This document shows positions 17,514 to 27,994 of a DNA stretch of 64,000 nucleotides, piece by piece. This DNA comes from Streptomyces sp. NBC_00568 (GTDB lineage Bacteria; Actinomycetota; Actinomycetes; Streptomycetales; Streptomycetaceae). How positions within the stretch are numbered: the stretch's first letter is position 1; each line of letters begins with the position of its first letter. The DNA is taken from NCBI RefSeq assembly GCF_026341855.1, contig NZ_JAPENW010000001.1:992001-1056000 (forward strand), in the 5' to 3' direction. Under the pieces are notes generated by a model. That model did no database searches, was not told the DNA's origin, and saw only the letters and a list, made by a program, of their open reading frames with translations. The translations under genes were made by a program, and so were the position numbers.

Positions 17514-20411
17514 TCAGCTGCAACCGCTCGTCGAACCGCAACCCTCGCAGATGTAGCAGGAACCGGCCCGCTGCATCTTCGTGCCGCAGGAGAAGCACAG
17601 CGGGGCGTCGGCCTGGATGCCCAGCTGCATCTCCACCAGCTCGGCGCTGGTGTGGACCTGCCTCGGGGCGGGCTCGGCCGGCACGGCCTCGACCTTGGGG
17701 GCGGCGACGGCCTTCAGCTCCTGCGCGCGGGGCGCGGACTGGGCCAGACCCTCGACGTCGACCTCGTCGTCGGAGGGCTCGTAGGAGCCCGTCTCCAGGT
17801 GACGCTGGCGCTCCTCGGCGGAGTGGATGCCGAGGGCGGAGCGCGTCTCGAAGGGCAGGAAGTCCAGCGCCAGGCGGCGGAAGATGTAGTCGACGATCGA
17901 CTGCGCCATCCGCACGTCCGGGTCGTCCGTCATGCCGGCCGGCTCGAAGCGCATGTTGGTGAACTTGGAGACGTAGGTCTCCAGGGGAACGCCGTACTGC
18001 AGACCGACCGAGACGGCGATCGAGAAGGCGTCCATCATGCCCGCGAGGGTGGAGCCCTGCTTCGACATCTTCAGGAAGACCTCGCCGAGACCGTCGTCCG
18101 GGTAGGAGTTGGCGGTCATGTAGCCCTCGGCGCCGCCCACCGTGAAGGAGGTGGTGATGCCGGGACGGCCCTTGGGGAGGCGCTTGCGGACCGGACGGTA
18201 CTCGACGACCTTCTCGACCGCGGTACGGATGGTGTCCTCGGCCTTCGCCGTGACCTCGGTCTTCTCCTTCTCCTTGGTCTTCGCGGAGAGGGGCTGGCCG
18301 ACCTTGCAGTTGTCGCGGTAGATCGCGAGCGCCTTGACGCCCATCTTCCACGCCTCGAAGTAGACCTCTTCGACGTCCTCGACGGTCGCCGTCTCCGGCA
18401 GGTTGACCGTCTTGGAGAGCGCGCCGGAGATCCACGGCTGGATCGCGGCCATCATGCGGACGTGGCCCATCGCGGAGATGGAGCGCTCGCCCATGGCGCA
18501 GTCGAAGACCTCGTAGTGCTCGTGCTTGAGGCCCGGGGCGTCGACGACATTGCCGTTCTCGGCGATGTGGGCGACGACCGCCTCGATCTGCTCCTCCTGG
18601 TAACCCAGGCGGCGCAGGGCCTGCGGCACGGTGCCGTTGACGATCTGCATCGAGCCGCCGCCGACCAGCTTCTTGAACTTGACCAGCGCGAGGTCGGGCT
18701 CGAGACCGGTGGTGTCGCAGGACATCGCGAGACCGATGGTGCCGGTCGGGGCGATGACGGAGGCCTGCGCGTTGCGGAAGCCGTTCTTCTCGCCGAGGCG
18801 GACCACGTCCTGCCAGGCCTCCGTGGCGGCGGCCCAGATGGGGGTGTCCAGGTCGTCCACGCGGACGGCCGTGGTGTTGGCGTCGGCGTGCTGCTTCATG
18901 ACGCGCTGGTGGGGCTGCGCGTTACGGGCGTAGCCGTCGTACGGGCCGACGACCGCGGCGAGCTCGGCGGAACGCTTGTACGACGTACCCGTCATCAGGG
19001 AGGTGATGGCGCCGGCGAGCGCGCGGCCGCCGTCGGAGTCGTACGCGTGGCCGGTCGCCATCAGCAGGGCGCCGAGGTTGGCGTAACCGATGCCCAGCTG
19101 GCGGAAGGCGCGGGTGTTCTCGCCGATCTTCTCCGTCGGGAAGTCGGCGAAGCAGATGGAGATGTCCATCGCGGTGATGACCAGCTCGACGACCTTGGCG
19201 AAGCGCTCGATCTCGAAGGACTGGCGGCCCTTGCCGTCGTCCTTGAGGAACTTCATCAGGTTCAGCGAGGCGAGGTTGCAGGACGTGTTGTCCAGGTGCA
19301 TGTACTCGCTGCACGGGTTCGAGCCGTTGATACGGCCGGACTCCGGGCACGTGTGCCAGCGGTTGATCGTGTCGTCGTACTGGATGCCCGGGTCGGCGCA
19401 GGCCCAGGCGGCCTCGGCCATCTTGCGGAAGAGGGACTTGGCGTCGACCTCCTCGATGACCTCGCCGGTCATGCGCGAGGTGAGGCCGAACTTGCCGCCC
19501 TCCTCGACCGCCTTCATGAACGTGTCGTTCACACGGACCGAGTTGTTGGCGTTCTGGTACTGGACGGACGTGATGTCGTCGCCGCCCAGGTCCATGTCGA
19601 AGCCCGCGTCACGGAGGGCGCGGATCTTCTCCTCCTCCTTGACCTTGGTCTCGATGAAGTCCTCGATGTCGGGGTGGTCGACGTCGAGGATGACCATCTT
19701 GGCCGCGCGGCGGGTGGCGCCGCCCGACTTGATCGTTCCTGCGGAGGCGTCGGCACCGCGCATGAAGGAGACGGGACCCGAGGCGTTGCCGCCCGAGGAG
19801 AGGAGCTCCTTGGAGGAGCGGATGCGGGAGAGGTTCAGGCCGGCGCCGGAGCCGCCCTTGAAGATCATGCCCTCTTCCTTGTACCAGTCGAGGATCGACT
19901 CCATGGAGTCGTCGACGGCCAGGATGAAGCAGGCGGAGACCTGCTGGGGCTGCGGCGTCCCGACGTTGAACCAGACGGGGCTGTTGAAGCTGAAGATCTG
20001 GTGCAGGAGGGCGTACGCCAGCTCGTGCTCGAAGATCTCGGCGTCGGCGGGCGAGGAGAAGTACTTGAAGTCCTCGCCGGCCTTCCGGTACGTCTTCACG
20101 ATGCGGTCGATGAGCTGCTTGAGGCTCACCTCGCGCTGCGGGGTGCCCACAGCACCGCGGAAGTACTTGCTGGTGACGATGTTGACCGCGTTCACCGACC
20201 AGAAGCCGGGGAACTCGACGCCACGCTGCTCGAAGTTGACCGAGCCGTCGCGCCAGTTGGTCATGACGACGTCACGGCGCGCCCACTCCACCTCGTCGTA
20301 CGGGTGCACGCCGGGGGTGGTGTGAATGCGCTCGATGCGCAGTCCCTTGCTGGCCTTGGCTCCGCTCTTTGCGCGGGAACCTCGTGCCGGACCGCTCGCC
20401 GTCTCTGTCAT
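17514..20411 (-). CDS. nrdJ: Class II (adenosylcobalamin-dependent) ribonucleoside-diphosphate reductase
   Basis: 965 residues. It makes deoxyribonucleotides with coenzyme B12 and so works with or without oxygen. Visible: FNSPVWFNVG and VSACFILAVDD (first active-site Cys), FKGGSGAGLNLSRIR, the NPCSEYMHLDNTSCNLASLN centre with the catalytic Asn-Cys-Glu set, and PTGTIGLAMSCDTTG. The C-terminus CFSCGTKM..GSCYICEGCGSTSGC carries the swinging redox cysteines. It has no class I small subunit beside it. nrdR lies 162 bases upstream on the same strand. GGGAGG seven bases before the ATG supports the start. Regulation by NrdR is expected from the boxes upstream of nrdR. Confidence 0.97.
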   Translation of the reverse strand: MTETASGPARGSRAKSGAKASKGLRIERIHTTPGVHPYDEVEWARRDVVMTNWRDGSVNFEQRGVEFPGFWSVNAVNIVTSKYFRGAVGTPQREVSLKQLIDRIVKTYRKAGEDFKYFSSPADAEIFEHELAYALLHQIFSFNSPVWFNVGTPQPQQVSACFILAVDDSMESILDWYKEEGMIFKGGSGAGLNLSRIRSSKELLSSGGNASGPVSFMRGADASAGTIKSGGATRRAAKMVILDVDHPDIEDFIETKVKEEEKIRALRDAGFDMDLGGDDITSVQYQNANNSVRVNDTFMKAVEEGGKFGLTSRMTGEVIEEVDAKSLFRKMAEAAWACADPGIQYDDTINRWHTCPESGRINGSNPCSEYMHLDNTSCNLASLNLMKFLKDDGKGRQSFEIERFAKVVELVITAMDISICFADFPTEKIGENTRAFRQLGIGYANLGALLMATGHAYDSDGGRALAGAITSLMTGTSYKRSAELAAVVGPYDGYARNAQPHQRVMKQHADANTTAVRVDDLDTPIWAAATEAWQDVVRLGEKNGFRNAQASVIAPTGTIGLAMSCDTTGLEPDLALVKFKKLVGGGSMQIVNGTVPQALRRLGYQEEQIEAVVAHIAENGNVVDAPGLKHEHYEVFDCAMGERSISAMGHVRMMAAIQPWISGALSKTVNLPETATVEDVEEVYFEAWKMGVKALAIYRDNCKVGQPLSAKTKEKEKTEVTAKAEDTIRTAVEKVVEYRPVRKRLPKGRPGITTSFTVGGAEGYMTANSYPDDGLGEVFLKMSKQGSTLAGMMDAFSIAVSVGLQYGVPLETYVSKFTNMRFEPAGMTDDPDVRMAQSIVDYIFRRLALDFLPFETRSALGIHSAEERQRHLETGSYEPSDDEVDVEGLAQSAPRAQELKAVAAPKVEAVPAEPAPRQVHTSAELVEMQLGIQADAPLCFSCGTKMQRAGSCYICEGCGSTSGCS

Positions 20412-20573
20412 TGCCGCCTCCCTGTAACAGGCTAAAACGCGCTGAAGTGCCGCGAACTTCCCGTGGCACGGTCTGTGTCTGATGCTGCGCGTGGCGCTGA
20501 TACGGCCTTTCGCAGCAAGTCTGTGGTCGCCGCCGTGGGCGGGGCCGGACGCCCCGGAGGGGCCGGCCCGCGG

Positions 20574-21125
20574 TCAGTCGGCGGCGGTGGCGGGCACGGG
20601 AACCTCCACGGTTCCGCCTGGCCCGCGATCGGTCTCCTGGCGCTCCACGTCCGGGTCGTCGTCGTCCGCGGCGGGGCGCTGATTCACCTGCCTGAGTTCC
20701 GCGATGGCGGCTTCGAAGTCGTCGAGCGAGTCGAAGGCCCGGTACACGGACGCGAACCTCATGTAGGCCACGAGGTCGAGTTCCTGCAAGGGTCCGAGTA
20801 TGGCCAGCCCCACGTCATGGGTGGTCAGTTCGGCGCTTCCGGTGGCTCGCACGGCCTCTTCGACCCGCTGGCCGAGCTGGGCGAGCGCGTCCTCGGTGAC
20901 CGGCCGCCCCTGGCAGGCCTTGCGCACGCCGTTGATGACCTTGATCCGGCTGAAGGGCTCGGTCACACCGGAGCGCTTCACCACCATCAGCGAGCACGTC
21001 TCCACCGTCGTGAAACGACGGGAGCAGTCGGGGCACTGGCGGCGCCTGCGGATCGACGTGCCGTCATCGGTCGTACGGCTGTCGACGACGCGGCTGTCGG
21101 GGTGCCTGCAGAAGGGGCAGTGCAT
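20574..21125 (-). CDS. nrdR: NrdR, nucleotide-sensing repressor of ribonucleotide reductase genes
   Basis: 183 residues. The N-terminal zinc ribbon has Cys3, Cys6, Cys31 and Cys34 ([15 protein letters not shown]) with RRRRQ before the second pair; the ATP-cone follows (about 45-135, [20 protein letters not shown] and [11 protein letters not shown]). The tail from about 148 is acidic and longer than in enteric NrdR. NrdR binds boxes at nrd promoters when loaded with ATP/dATP. It leads the nrdRJ operon and probably controls itself through the two boxes just upstream. Confidence 0.97.
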   Translation of the reverse strand: MHCPFCRHPDSRVVDSRTTDDGTSIRRRRQCPDCSRRFTTVETCSLMVVKRSGVTEPFSRIKVINGVRKACQGRPVTEDALAQLGQRVEEAVRATGSAELTTHDVGLAILGPLQELDLVAYMRFASVYRAFDSLDDFEAAIAELRQVNQRPAADDDDPDVERQETDRGPGGTVEVPVPATAAD

Positions 21126-21233
21126 GGCTCCAACCCTCCTTCACAGCACGACTCAGAGACCTCTCGGGACCTCCCGGGCCCCTCGAAGCAGCCTCAAGCA
21201 TAGGCGATACCCGAGGGCCCGGAGACCGGGGGA

Positions 21234-21280
21234 CCACAACTTCTGGGATGCCGCCGCAATCCAACCACTAGATGTGGGGC
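21234..21280 (-). promoter_or_regulatory. Two NrdR boxes upstream of nrdRJ
   Basis: Read on the minus strand, GCCCCACATCTAGTGG (21280-21265) matches all six invariant positions of the published NrdR box acaCwAtATaTwGtgt, and ATCCCAGAAGTTGTGG (21249-21234) matches five. They start 31 bp apart, the roughly three-turn spacing typical of NrdR box pairs. They lie about 110-155 bases before the nrdR start codon. Confidence 0.85.
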
Positions 21281-21568
21281 TTGACCCGCGAATTCGCCCA
21301 CGACCCGCGTGTCGTACACGTAAGGGCACGTGCCGCACAGGCATACCCATCCCGGACACGCGGGGATAGCGTGGGCGACGCACGGAAGGGGGCCGGTTCC
21401 CGGCCGGTCGGCCATCGAATGGCAGACTGGACCGCGGCCCAGGTCGGTCGGCACGGCTGCCGCCTCCGGCGGTGAAGGGTACAGCAATAAGCCCTTTTGT
21501 CCGCGAGGCACGTTGCCAGCCATACACCCAGACACATGATCGCGACAGGCAATCCACGTTTTTTCACT
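21281..21568. other. Divergent nrdR-lexA intergenic region
   Basis: This stretch of the 517-base gap contains no supported gene. It has several short GC-rich dyads but no B12 riboswitch box (GCCACTG-type) that I can find, in agreement with class II nrd genes not being repressed by B12. Confidence 0.5.
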
Positions 21569-21582
21569 CGAACGTGTGTTTG
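21569..21582 (+). promoter_or_regulatory. LexA (SOS) box at the lexA promoter
   Basis: CGAACGTGTGTTTG fits the Gram-positive SOS consensus CGAACRNRYGTTYG at every position. A possible promoter, TTGGCG at 21580 and TACCGT 18 bases later, overlaps its right end, so LexA would occlude polymerase. It is 60 bases before the GTG start. Confidence 0.85.
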
Positions 21583-21642
21583 GCGCAACCTTTCGAAAGC
21601 AACTACCGTTGTCCAGCAGGGAGACCATCGAGAGGGGCCGAC

Positions 21643-22419
21643 GTGACCACCACCGCAGACAGCGCCACCATCACTGCCCAGGAGCGCTCCCAGGGCCGAC
21701 TCGAGCCGGTGCATGCGATGAACGAAGCCGCGAATCATGAGGGGCCCAAGCGCTCCCTGCCTGGCCGACCTCCAGGCATCCGGGCCGACAGCTCGGGACT
21801 CACGGACCGGCAGCGCCGGGTGATCGAGGTGATCCGGGACTCCGTGCAGCGGCGCGGCTACCCGCCGTCGATGCGGGAGATCGGTCAGGCCGTCGGCCTT
21901 TCCAGCACCTCCTCGGTCGCGCATCAGCTCATGGCACTGGAGCGCAAGGGCTTCCTGCGCCGAGACCCGCACCGCCCGCGCGCGTACGAGGTGCGAGGCT
22001 CCGACCAGTCGTCGGTGCAGCCCACGGACACGGCGGGCAAGCCGGCCGCGTCCTATGTGCCGCTCGTCGGCCGGATCGCCGCCGGTGGCCCGATCCTCGC
22101 CGAGGAATCGGTCGAGGACGTTTTCCCTCTCCCCCGCCAGCTGGTCGGCGACGGAGAGCTGTTCGTCCTGAAGGTGGTCGGTGACTCGATGATCGAGGCC
22201 GCCATCTGTGACGGGGACTGGGTGACGGTCCGCCGCCAGCCGGTCGCCGAGAACGGCGACATCGTCGCCGCGATGCTCGACGGCGAAGCCACGGTGAAGC
22301 GCTTCAAGCGCGAGGACGGACACGTGTGGCTGCTGCCGCACAACTCCGCGTACCAGCCGATCCCCGGTGACGAGGCGACCATCCTCGGCAAGGTAGTGGC
22401 TGTGCTGCGTCGGGTGTGA
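21643..22419 (+). CDS. lexA: LexA, SOS repressor
   Basis: 258 residues from the GTG at 21643, with GAGGGG ahead. N-terminal extension of about 50 residues, then the winged helix-turn-helix ([42 protein letters not shown], about 53-100). The self-cleavage site is Ala147-Gly148 in GRIAAGGP; the serine-lysine pair is Ser182 (VGDSMIEA) and Lys219 (ATVKRF). RecA-ssDNA triggers cleavage, and the recA gene lies at the far right of this window. Regulates itself through the SOS box upstream. Confidence 0.97.
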   Translation: MTTTADSATITAQERSQGRLEPVHAMNEAANHEGPKRSLPGRPPGIRADSSGLTDRQRRVIEVIRDSVQRRGYPPSMREIGQAVGLSSTSSVAHQLMALERKGFLRRDPHRPRAYEVRGSDQSSVQPTDTAGKPAASYVPLVGRIAAGGPILAEESVEDVFPLPRQLVGDGELFVLKVVGDSMIEAAICDGDWVTVRRQPVAENGDIVAAMLDGEATVKRFKREDGHVWLLPHNSAYQPIPGDEATILGKVVAVLRRV

Positions 22420-22457
22420 CACCGCGACGGGCGGACCCCCGCCCCCGCCCCTGACCG

Positions 22458-22490
22458 GGCCCCGGAACCAACTGCGCCGGTTCCGGGGTC
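22458..22490 (+). terminator. lexA terminator
   Basis: CCCCGGAACC (22460-22469) pairs with GGTTCCGGGG (22479-22488), with further G-C and G-T pairs outside. It starts 38 bases after the lexA stop. Confidence 0.7.
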
Positions 22491-22509
22491 CTGTGCGTTC
22501 TCTGGCCGG

Positions 22510-22578
22510 GGGCCTTGACCGGACTCCACTGGTCCTTCGGCCGTGGGCCTTGACCGGACTCCACTGGTCCTTCGGCCG
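22510..22578. repeat. Tandem duplication of a 35-bp unit
   Basis: A 34-base sequence starting GGGCCTTGACCGGACTCCAC and ending TTCGGCCG occurs at 22510-22543 and again, identical, at 22545-22578. It lies in the 321-base gap between lexA and the end of dinG, which holds no other supported feature. Confidence 0.85.
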
Positions 22579-22740
22579 GGGGGTCCCGGGGTTCCATAGG
22601 CCTCATAGGCAGGCCGGGCCAGGGGTTCCACGCGGCTGCTGGACACGCGGTCCAAGGCTCCCCGTGGCTCCTGGACACGGGGAGCGGGCTCCCTGCGACT
22701 TCGTGTACCAGGTCCAGGGGCCATGGGCTGGGCCGGGGCG

Positions 22741-24759
22741 CTACGCGTCCTCCGCCTCACTCGCGGGCTCGTCGGCCTGCCCTGCCGTCTCCTCGACCGC
22801 CCTCGCCTTCTCGTCGATCGCGGCGAGGGATCGACGGACCTGATTGCGGTCCGTGGTGTACCAGAAGTCGGGCAGCGAGGCCTTCAGATAGCTGCCGTAG
22901 CGAGCCGTGGCCAGACGCTGGTCCAGTACGGCGACCACGCCCCGGTCCCCGGAAGCCCTTACGAGGCGGCCGGCGCCCTGGGCCATGAGGAGCGCGGCGT
23001 GGGTGGCGGCGACGGCCATGAAGCCATTGCCCCCGTTGTCCTCGACCGCCTTCTGGCGGGCGCTCATGAGCGGGTCGTCGGGGCGGGGGAAGGGGATCTT
23101 GTCCATGACGACCAGCTGACAGCTGGTGCCCGGCACATCCACGCCCTGCCAGAGCGAGAGCGTGCCGAAGAGGCAGGTCTTCGGGTCGGCCGCGAAGTTC
23201 TTGATCAGCTCGCCGAGCGTCTCCTCACCCTGGAGCAGGATCGGGTACTCGGGGATGCGGGTCCGCAGCTCCTCGGCCGCGAGCTGAGCCCCACGCATCG
23301 AGGAGAACAGGCCGAGCGTACGACCGCCGGCGGCCTGGATCAGCTCGGTGAGCTCGTCGAGCATGTCGCCGCGGTCGGCGTCCCGGGCGGGGCGCGACAG
23401 ATGCTTGGCGACGTACAGGATTCCCTGCTTGGGGTAGTCGAAGGGCGAGCCGACGTCGACGCCCTTCCACTGGGGAAGGTCCTCTCCTTCCGTGCCCTCC
23501 GGGGCGAGCCCCATCGACGCTCCCACGCCGTTGAAGTCGCCGCCCAGCTTGAGGGTCGCGGACGTCAGGACGACCGAGCGGTCGGCGAACAGCTTCTCCC
23601 TGAGGAGCCCGGACACGTTCATCGGAGCGACCCGGAGCGAGGCTCCGAAGCGGTCGTGCCGCTCGTACCAGACGACGTCCCATTCGGAGCCGTTGGCGAT
23701 GCGCTCCGCCACGGCGTGCACGGCTTCGACGGACGCCAGTGCCTGCTTGCGCACCGCGTCCTCGTCCTGGACGGACTTGTCGCGGGTGGAGCCGATGGCC
23801 GTGATCACCGTGCGGGCGGCGTCGCGCAGGGCCATCAGCGCGTACCCCAGGTCCTCGGGGATCTCCTCCAGGCGTCCGGGCAGGGCCAGCTCCATCAGGC
23901 GCTCGAAGCCCTCGGCGGCGGTCTGGAGCTGGTCGGCGGCCTTCTCGTTGGCGAGCTTCGCGGCGCGGCGCACGGCGCGGTTGACCTGTCCGGGCGTGAG
24001 CTCGCCGGTGGCGACACCGGTGACCCTGGAGACCAGCTCGTGGGCCTCGTCGACGATCAGCACCTCGTGCTGCGGGAGGACCGGCGCGCCCTCGATGGCG
24101 TCGATCGCGAGCAGCGCGTGATTGGTGACGACGACCTCCGCGAGCTTGGCCCGCTCGCGGGCCATCTCGGCGAAGCACTCCGCCCCGTAGGCGCACTTCG
24201 TCGCGCCGAGGCACTCCCGGGACGACACCGACACCTGGCCCCAGGCCCGGTCGGAGACACCCGGTGTGAGGTCGTCCCGGTCACCGGTCTCGGTCTCGTC
24301 CGACCAGTCACGCAGCCGCACCAGGTCCTGGCCCAGCTTGCTGGTGGGCGCGGCCGCCTCGAACTGGTCGAAGAGGCCCTCCTCCTCGTCCTGCGGCACG
24401 CCCTCGTGCAGGCGGTGCAGGCACAGGTAGTTCGACCGGCCCTTCAGCATCGCGAACTCGGGGCGGCGGCGCAGCAGGGGGTGCAGCGCGTCGACGGTGC
24501 GCGGCAGGTCCCGCTCCACAAGCTGCCGCTGGAGCGCCAGGGTGGCGGTCGCGACGACCACCCGCTCCCCGTGCGCGAGCGCGGGCACCAGGTAGCCGAG
24601 CGACTTTCCGGTACCGGTGCCCGCCTGGACCAGCAGGTGGGAACTGTCGTCGATGGCACCGGCGACCGCTTCGGCCATGGTCACCTGGCCAGGGCGCTCC
24701 GTACCGCCGACGGCAGTGACGGCAGCATGCAGGAGTTCGGGGAGTGAGGGCTTCGTCAT
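22741..24759 (-). CDS. dinG: DinG-family iron-sulfur DNA helicase
   Basis: 672 residues, superfamily 2 XPD/DinG type, unwinding DNA 5'-3'. Walker A LVQAGTGTGKSLGYL (about 43-57), four cysteines for a 4Fe-4S cluster (NYLCLHRL, then ECLGATKCAYGAECF), the DEAH box VLIVDEAHEL, VLTSATL motif III, and C-terminal FGTLSLWQGVDVPG and QGAGRLVR motifs. The last 30 residues are acidic and disordered. No SOS box is apparent before its start at 24759. It converges with lexA. Confidence 0.93.
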   Translation of the reverse strand: MTKPSLPELLHAAVTAVGGTERPGQVTMAEAVAGAIDDSSHLLVQAGTGTGKSLGYLVPALAHGERVVVATATLALQRQLVERDLPRTVDALHPLLRRRPEFAMLKGRSNYLCLHRLHEGVPQDEEEGLFDQFEAAAPTSKLGQDLVRLRDWSDETETGDRDDLTPGVSDRAWGQVSVSSRECLGATKCAYGAECFAEMARERAKLAEVVVTNHALLAIDAIEGAPVLPQHEVLIVDEAHELVSRVTGVATGELTPGQVNRAVRRAAKLANEKAADQLQTAAEGFERLMELALPGRLEEIPEDLGYALMALRDAARTVITAIGSTRDKSVQDEDAVRKQALASVEAVHAVAERIANGSEWDVVWYERHDRFGASLRVAPMNVSGLLREKLFADRSVVLTSATLKLGGDFNGVGASMGLAPEGTEGEDLPQWKGVDVGSPFDYPKQGILYVAKHLSRPARDADRGDMLDELTELIQAAGGRTLGLFSSMRGAQLAAEELRTRIPEYPILLQGEETLGELIKNFAADPKTCLFGTLSLWQGVDVPGTSCQLVVMDKIPFPRPDDPLMSARQKAVEDNGGNGFMAVAATHAALLMAQGAGRLVRASGDRGVVAVLDQRLATARYGSYLKASLPDFWYTTDRNQVRRSLAAIDEKARAVEETAGQADEPASEAEDA

Positions 24760-24847
24760 AGCGCTGCCAGCCTACGGGGCGCCACTGACAACCGAGCGAT
24801 CACGGCCGGAACCCGAGGCGTGATCAAGCCGCGTGCGGGCCGGGTCG

Positions 24848-27082
<2,235 letters not shown>

Positions 27083-27139
27083 GGGAACTCCTCGACAGGG
27101 AACCGAATCGGGACGAGCGGTGTACCAAGAGTGACGGCT

Positions 27140-27955
27140 CTACGACAGATCGCGCAGGGCCCGGTCTCGGATCATGAGGGCTGCGCGCTTGTCGGGCAGA
27201 TCGACCTCGGCCGAGAACCGGAAGCCGGCGCTGAGGAACGCGGACACGGAGGGGGTGTTGCGAAGATCGGGTTCCGCGACGACACGAGCGCACGAGGGGC
27301 GCTTTTCCAGTACGTGGTCGGCGACGGCTCTGAGCAAGGTGGAGCCCAGTCCGTGCCCGCGGTCGGCGACACCACCGATGAGGAGGTGGATTCCGGTGTC
27401 GTGCGGTCGGGCGGGGTAGTGGCGTGCCAGGGGATCGAGATCCGCGCGGTAGATCTCCCAGTAGCTCATCGGGGTGCCGTCCAGTGTCCCGAGGCAGGGA
27501 ACGCTGCGTCCGTCACCGTCGATCTGCCGGCGCAGATGCTCCTCGACGACGGACTCGGATCCCGCCAGTTCCCAGAACGCCGCGACGGCGGGGTCGTTCA
27601 TCCAGCGTGTGATGAGCGGGAGATCGCGCTCGGTGCGCGCGGGGACGAGATGAAAGACGCCCGCGGGTGTCGCGGTCGGCCCCCAGCCGCCGACACGGTC
27701 GAGAAGGTCGTCCCCGCCGGCGGTCCCGTCCCGGGCCTCGTTGTCCCCGCCGTCCCCGGAGTCCCCGGCGAACAGAGCGATCAGCTCGTCGGGGAGACGC
27801 AGGTCGAGCGTGTCCTCGCTGTCCGTGCCTGCGCCGGGGTCCGAACCGGGGTCCGCGAGGGATACGGGACCGGGGGCGGCTCCGGGGTCGGGTCGGGTGG
27901 CGCGGGCGGTGCCGGCGTCGGTGCTCGCGTCGGTGCTCGCGTCGGTGGGAGGCAC
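27140..27955 (-). CDS. GNAT acyltransferase of siderophore biosynthesis (IucB/RhbD-like)
   Basis: 271 residues. The first 95 are disordered (Asp, Gly, Ala, Thr). The acetyltransferase domain runs from VFHLVPARTERDLPLITRWM (about 100) and contains RWMNDPAVAAFWELAG, GTPMSYWEIYRAD, the acyl-CoA loop ADRGHGLGSTLLRAV and EPDLRNTPSVSAFLSAGFRF. These match the N-hydroxylysine or diamine acyltransferases of IucB and RhbD type. It would acylate a hydroxylated diamine before or after condensation. GTG start with GAGGAG eight bases upstream. It sits between the two synthetase genes. Confidence 0.85.
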   Translation of the reverse strand: MPPTDASTDASTDAGTARATRPDPGAAPGPVSLADPGSDPGAGTDSEDTLDLRLPDELIALFAGDSGDGGDNEARDGTAGGDDLLDRVGGWGPTATPAGVFHLVPARTERDLPLITRWMNDPAVAAFWELAGSESVVEEHLRRQIDGDGRSVPCLGTLDGTPMSYWEIYRADLDPLARHYPARPHDTGIHLLIGGVADRGHGLGSTLLRAVADHVLEKRPSCARVVAEPDLRNTPSVSAFLSAGFRFSAEVDLPDKRAALMIRDRALRDLS

Positions 27956-27994
27956 GACGACGCTCCTCTCAGAAGGCGGGGTGGGTCATGTTCC

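Noticed and set aside
17022..20435. 1137-codon plus-strand open frame
   Set aside because: It is antisense to nrdJ; its Val/Leu/Asp/Gly repeats come from third-position GC of nrdJ read backwards.
21126..21642. Cobalamin riboswitch upstream of nrdRJ
   Set aside because: No B12-box sequence or the expected fold could be seen; class II genes are normally not repressed by B12.
24760..24847. SOS box before dinG
   Set aside because: No GAAC-N4-GTTC-like sequence lies near the dinG start; SOS control is not supported here.
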